In this document: positions 60,949 to 64,000 of the stretch, piece after piece
How positions within the stretch are numbered: position 1 is the first letter of the stretch
Layout of the letters: each line of letters begins with the position of its first letter
The notes under the pieces: model-generated
What the model saw: only the letters and a program-made list of their open reading frames with translations
The model's database searches: none
Told to the model about the DNA's origin: nothing
From: Actinomadura violacea
Lineage (GTDB): Bacteria > Actinomycetota > Actinomycetes > Streptosporangiales > Streptosporangiaceae
Direction: 5' to 3'
Assembly (NCBI RefSeq): GCF_017573465.1
Contig: NZ_JAGEPF010000031.1
Coordinates: 1 to 64,000 of the forward strand
Length of the DNA stretch: 64,000 nucleotides
Position numbers and translations under genes: made by a program

Positions 60949-61701
60949 ATGCGCGCACCGCGGATCGGGCTGCTCTACCCGACACCGGACACCGGCGAGG
61001 ACGACTTCGCGGCGCTGGCCGCGCGGGTCACTCCCCGCATCGACCTCGATATCGTCTACATGCCGTGGCCGGACGGCGTCGGCGATTTGCGCGACCTCGA
61101 AACCGAGGCCACCTACGACGCGGTCCGCCGGCTGGGCGGCGAGGCGCACTTGCGTGCCGTCGTCCCAGAGGCTCTGGCGGCACACGACCCTATCGACGCG
61201 GTCGCGTTCGGGGTGTCGTCCGCGAGTTTCCTGCACGGCACCGACGGTGTCACAGCACAGGTGCACACCCTGTCGGAAGTGACAGGAGTGCCGGCGACCA
61301 GCACCACGGCAGCCTTCCTGGAGGCCCTGCGGCATTTGCGGTTGCGTCGGGTCGCCCTGGCGTCCGTCTACCATCCGAGCGGTTCCGACCACTTCGTCGA
61401 CCGCGTCCGTGAAAGCGGCACCCAGGTCGTCCACCGGGTCGATGCCGACGCGCCATCCGACCATGACCTGGCGGCCTGGACGCCCGATCAGATCACCGGA
61501 CTGGTGCGCGCCGCCGCTCACCCCGACGCCCAGGCCGTCCTGCTCCCCGAGACGGCGTTGCACACCAGTCCGCTCACGTCGCGCCTGGCCGCGGCCGCCG
61601 GGGTCCCTGTCTTGACGGCGACCGGCGTCACGGTCTGGGCCGCCTGCCGGCTCCTCGGGCTCATCCCATCGGCCGACGACGCAGGCCCCCTGTTCGCCTG
61701 A
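60949..61701 (+). CDS. Asp/Glu racemase-fold protein (maleate isomerase/arylmalonate decarboxylase group)
   Basis: A 250-residue protein with the two-domain Asp/Glu racemase fold: RIGLLYPTPDTGEDDFAALA, DAVAFGVSSASFLHGTDG, TSTTAAFLEALRHLRLRRVA, QAVLLPETALHTSPLTSRLA and GVPVLTATGVTVWAACRLLG. In maleate isomerases and aspartate racemases a Cys sits in each half (GCTS and the second half's C-T-N); arylmalonate decarboxylase keeps one. Here the positions read GVSS and PETA, so neither Cys is present. It is probably a diverged lyase, isomerase or binding protein. ATG 60949 was chosen. A GTG at 60907 is in frame. Confidence 0.75.
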   Translation: MRAPRIGLLYPTPDTGEDDFAALAARVTPRIDLDIVYMPWPDGVGDLRDLETEATYDAVRRLGGEAHLRAVVPEALAAHDPIDAVAFGVSSASFLHGTDGVTAQVHTLSEVTGVPATSTTAAFLEALRHLRLRRVALASVYHPSGSDHFVDRVRESGTQVVHRVDADAPSDHDLAAWTPDQITGLVRAAAHPDAQAVLLPETALHTSPLTSRLAAAAGVPVLTATGVTVWAACRLLGLIPSADDAGPLFA

Positions 61702-62198
61702 CGCCGAGCCTGCCCGACCAGCTGCGTCTACTACATGGCACCGCCTCCGCCGCCAGCGAGGAAGGCGGCAGCAAGAACCCGCGCTACTCAGGGCAGTACA
61801 TCGGGGGCGACCGGTTCCGGGTGTGGGTGCTCAACGCGACGGACCCCAAAGGAACCGGGATGGATCTGCCGGCTCGACCGCGACGCCCAGGCGGTCGAAC
61901 GGCCTGACCGCACCGCCGCCGAGAGCCTGGAGGTGGCGATGACCGCGGACGCGGACATCGTCCGCATCGAGGTCCAACAGTTGGCGAGCATGGAGGTCCA
62001 GAACGGCGACATCGACGACATCGTCGAAGACCGCACGCCTCCCGCTCGGGTAACGCGGGTGCGCGTGCTGATTCCCGCCCGGTGGTTTGGTCCCCGGGAC
62101 GGGGGACACGGTTGGGGACAACTTTGCCCGGCGGCTCGTTCCCCTCCGGATCCTGCGGATACAGCCAACGTGAGCGGTTCGTTCGCTCGGGAAGGGTC
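61702..62198. other. Intergenic, probable decayed gene
   Basis: Two frames read like protein in succession: GGSKNPRYSGQYIGGDRFRV WVLNATDPKGTGMDLP (about 61757-61876), then after a shift AAESLEVAMTADADIVRIEV QQLASMEVQNGDIDDIVEDR (about 61915-62030). They may be pieces of one frameshifted gene. The family is unknown. Confidence 0.35.
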
Positions 62199-63659
62199 GT
62201 GTCGGTGGACGTGCTGGGTTGGCCGCTCCGCGTGGTGGAGCGGCTGCCGCTTCGGACGAGTTCCGCGCTGGCCGCTGCCGGGCTGACCGCCCTGGAGGCG
62301 GCGGGCACGGCCATGCTGTTCCTCCGCAAGGCGGGCAGGGAGCGGGCCGTCCTTGCACGTGAACGGGGCGAGCTGACGGTCGACCAGGTGTTCCACCAGA
62401 TGCTGCGCGGGCCGCTCGACCCCGCGCTGCCGAGCCGGTTCGGGAACGCGATGCAGGTCATCGACGCCGATGGCCGGATCCTTGCCGCGACGGAGGGCCT
62501 CCAGCACGGCCCGCCCCTCAGCCGGATCGTCCCGCCTCGTTCGCGGACGCAGATCGAGCGCCGGCTGCCCGGCCGTCGCCGCACCCGGCGCGGCCGCGGG
62601 ACCGGGGACAGGATGCTGCTCGCGACCCGGATCCCCGCCGAGGTCACCCACCATCAGCACGGCAAGGCCCCGCTGATGATCTATCTCGCCTTTCCCCGGA
62701 TCCCCTGGTTCGGGTCGCGGCGGCTGGCGGCGGCCACGGCGGTCGCGTCAATGGCCGCGTCCGCGACGGTGTTCGCGATCGTGTACCGCTCGACCGTCCG
62801 CGTCCTGGCCCCCATGGCCGGGATCCGCGACGAGTTCGCCGAGATCACCGCCACCGACCTGGCGCGCCGGGTCCCCGTGCCGGAGCCCGAGGAGCTCAAG
62901 GCCATGGCCGAGACCATGAACACGACCCTCGCGCGCCTGGAGACGGCCGTCAGCGATCTCCGCAAGCTCACCTCGGAGGCGTCCCACGACCTGCGCGGCC
63001 CGCTGACGTCGATCCACCTGCGGCTGGAGAACGCGCTCGACGAGCCCGAGGCCGACTGGCCGCGCGTGGCGGCCGACATCCTCGCGAGCGTGGAGCGCCA
63101 GGAAGCGATCGTGACCGACCTGCTCACCCTCACCCGGCTGGACACCGGCCAGCCCCTGCACCCGCAGCGCACCGACCTCGGCGCCCTGGTGGCCGCCGAG
63201 CTCCGCCGCCGCGAGCCCACCGACCGGATCCGCATCGTCGGGAAACTGGCCCAGCGGGTCGAGCTGGACTGCGACCGGCTGCTCGTCGACCGGCTGCTCG
63301 CCAACCTGCTCGACAACGCCCAGCGGCATGCCGACGGCCACATCGAGGTGACGCTGTCCGTGGAGACACCGCCGGGCGGGCCGGCGACCGCGGTCCTGGC
63401 CGTCGCGGACGACGGTGATGGCGTCCCGGCCGACCGGCAGGAGGAGATCTTCGAGCGGTTCATCCGCCTGGACGGCTCGCGCGAGCGCGACCCCAACGGC
63501 ACGGGGCTGGGCCTGCCGATCTCCCGCGACATCGCCCGAGCTCACCACGGCACCCTCACCGTGGACTCCCGCCCTGGGCACGGTGCCCGCTTCACCGCCC
63601 GCTTTCCGCTTCTAAGGGGCGGCGGTGACGAGGCCGGACTCGTACGCGGTGATCACTAG
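62199..63659 (+). CDS. Sensor histidine kinase
   Basis: A 486-residue membrane kinase. TM1 is about residues 20-38. A variable sensor region with Arg-rich GRRRTRRGRGTGDR follows, then TM2 about 167-190, then HAMP (RSTVRVLAPMAGIRDEFAEI). The H box is SEASHDLRGPLTSIHLRLEN with His263 (Asp after His, as usual). The N box is DRLLANLLDNAQRHA, G1 VADDGDGVPADRQEEIFERF and G2 NGTGLGLPISRDIARAHHG. GTG 62199 follows GGGAAGGG. The last 16 codons overlap the end of the convergent response-regulator gene. No partner regulator follows on the same strand. Confidence 0.9.
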   Translation: MSVDVLGWPLRVVERLPLRTSSALAAAGLTALEAAGTAMLFLRKAGRERAVLARERGELTVDQVFHQMLRGPLDPALPSRFGNAMQVIDADGRILAATEGLQHGPPLSRIVPPRSRTQIERRLPGRRRTRRGRGTGDRMLLATRIPAEVTHHQHGKAPLMIYLAFPRIPWFGSRRLAAATAVASMAASATVFAIVYRSTVRVLAPMAGIRDEFAEITATDLARRVPVPEPEELKAMAETMNTTLARLETAVSDLRKLTSEASHDLRGPLTSIHLRLENALDEPEADWPRVAADILASVERQEAIVTDLLTLTRLDTGQPLHPQRTDLGALVAAELRRREPTDRIRIVGKLAQRVELDCDRLLVDRLLANLLDNAQRHADGHIEVTLSVETPPGGPATAVLAVADDGDGVPADRQEEIFERFIRLDGSRERDPNGTGLGLPISRDIARAHHGTLTVDSRPGHGARFTARFPLLRGGGDEAGLVRGDH

Positions 63660-64000
63660 TTGGGCGCGGTCGCGGGCATGGAGTTTGGTGAGCAGGCGGC
63701 CGATGTAGGTCTTCACGGTGGCCAGGCTCAGGTGCAGGTGGTCGGCGATCTCGGTGTTGGACAGGCCGCGGGCGACCAGGGTGAGGACCTGGCGCTCGCG
63801 GTCGGTGACGCCGTCCAGGGCGCGCGGGAGCGGACGTTCGGGCCCGGGCCGGCGGGCGAACTCGGCGATGAGGCGGCGGGTCACGGTGGGGGCCAGGAGG
63901 GCTTCGCCGGCGGCGACGACGCGGATGGCGTTGAGAAGGTCGGCCGGTGGGGTGTCTTTGAGCAGGAACCCGGCGGCGCCGGCGCGCAGGGCGGCGAAGA
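63612..64000 (-). CDS. NarL/FixJ-type response regulator, 5' end outside window
   Basis: The visible 128 C-terminal residues start at the end of the receiver (FAALRAGAAGFLLKDTPPAD LLNAIRVVAAGEALLAPTVT RRLIAEF), giving the KD conserved Lys in LLKDT. The LuxR-type HTH follows: VTDRERQVLTLVARGLSNTE IADHLHLSLATVKTYIGRLL TKLHARDRAQLVITAYESGL V. Its gene continues past 64000. It converges with the preceding kinase gene, and the stops overlap by 48 bases. Whether the two are partners is unknown because NarL regulators usually pair with HisKA_3 kinases. Confidence 0.9.
   Translation of the reverse strand, partial: FAALRAGAAGFLLKDTPPADLLNAIRVVAAGEALLAPTVTRRLIAEFARRPGPERPLPRALDGVTDRERQVLTLVARGLSNTEIADHLHLSLATVKTYIGRLLTKLHARDRAQLVITAYESGLVTAAP

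Overview
The window is GC-rich DNA from a filamentous actinomycete. I infer a member of the Thermomonosporaceae (Actinomadura-like) or a relative. The reasons are the very high GC, frequent GTG/TTG starts, a mycofactocin-coupled dehydrogenase with its TetR partner, a deazaflavin (F420)-type oxidoreductase, RNHCP-domain proteins, an actinobacterial c-di-AMP riboswitch and a SigE-family sigma factor. The species cannot be fixed from the sequence alone.

Layout. 0-6.5 kb: remnant of a serine recombinase carrying a 92-bp tandem duplication, a zinc-ribbon membrane protein, a secreted FG-GAP protein, and a polymorphic toxin gene broken by a frameshift and a stop, followed by an intact SCO4402-family gene (probable immunity protein). 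6.5-14.4 kb: a sugar-uptake module. ABC transporter genes (ATPase, permease, binding protein) and manA run leftward. A ROK repressor and a ROK sugar kinase run rightward, with an operator-like palindrome between the two arms. 14.4-24 kb: a WD-like protein, a DUF6355 protein, a large secreted glycosidase-like protein, an MprAB-like two-component pair and a secreted propeller-like protein. 24-32 kb: NmrA-like, SigE-type sigma factor with a membrane partner, MarR with a DUF6069/deazaflavin operon, TetR with a DsbA-like protein, interspersed with decayed genes. 32.4-36.4 kb: DUF4396 protein, BlaI/CopY-type repressor, M56 peptidase, then an NlpC/P60 wall hydrolase under a c-di-AMP riboswitch. Two matching palindromes sit upstream of the first and last genes of this block. 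36.4-41.4 kb: a graveyard of MFS, response-regulator and integrative-element fragments, then a tandem pair of RNHCP genes. 41.8-50 kb: WD40 protein, GH5 cellulase, ene-reductase plus SDR with a divergent TetR, and a mycofactocin-coupled SDR with a divergent MftR-like TetR. 50-64 kb: transglutaminase-like protein, a 1386-residue protein of unknown function, an MFS gene with an in-frame TAG, an M36-like metallopeptidase, a pentapeptide-repeat membrane protein, an Asp/Glu-racemase-fold protein, and a histidine kinase overlapping a NarL-type response regulator tail to tail at the window end.

General character. About 20 recognisable pseudogenes lie in 64 kb, most of them orphan pieces of regulators, transporters, small enzymes and mobile elements. 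This looks like an accessory, actively decaying chromosome region. A few single-base frameshifts could instead be assembly errors. The best-supported regulatory stories are the ROK/sugar ABC divergon, the BlaI-type palindromes with the riboswitch-controlled wall hydrolase, and three divergent regulator/oxidoreductase pairs with clear palindromes.
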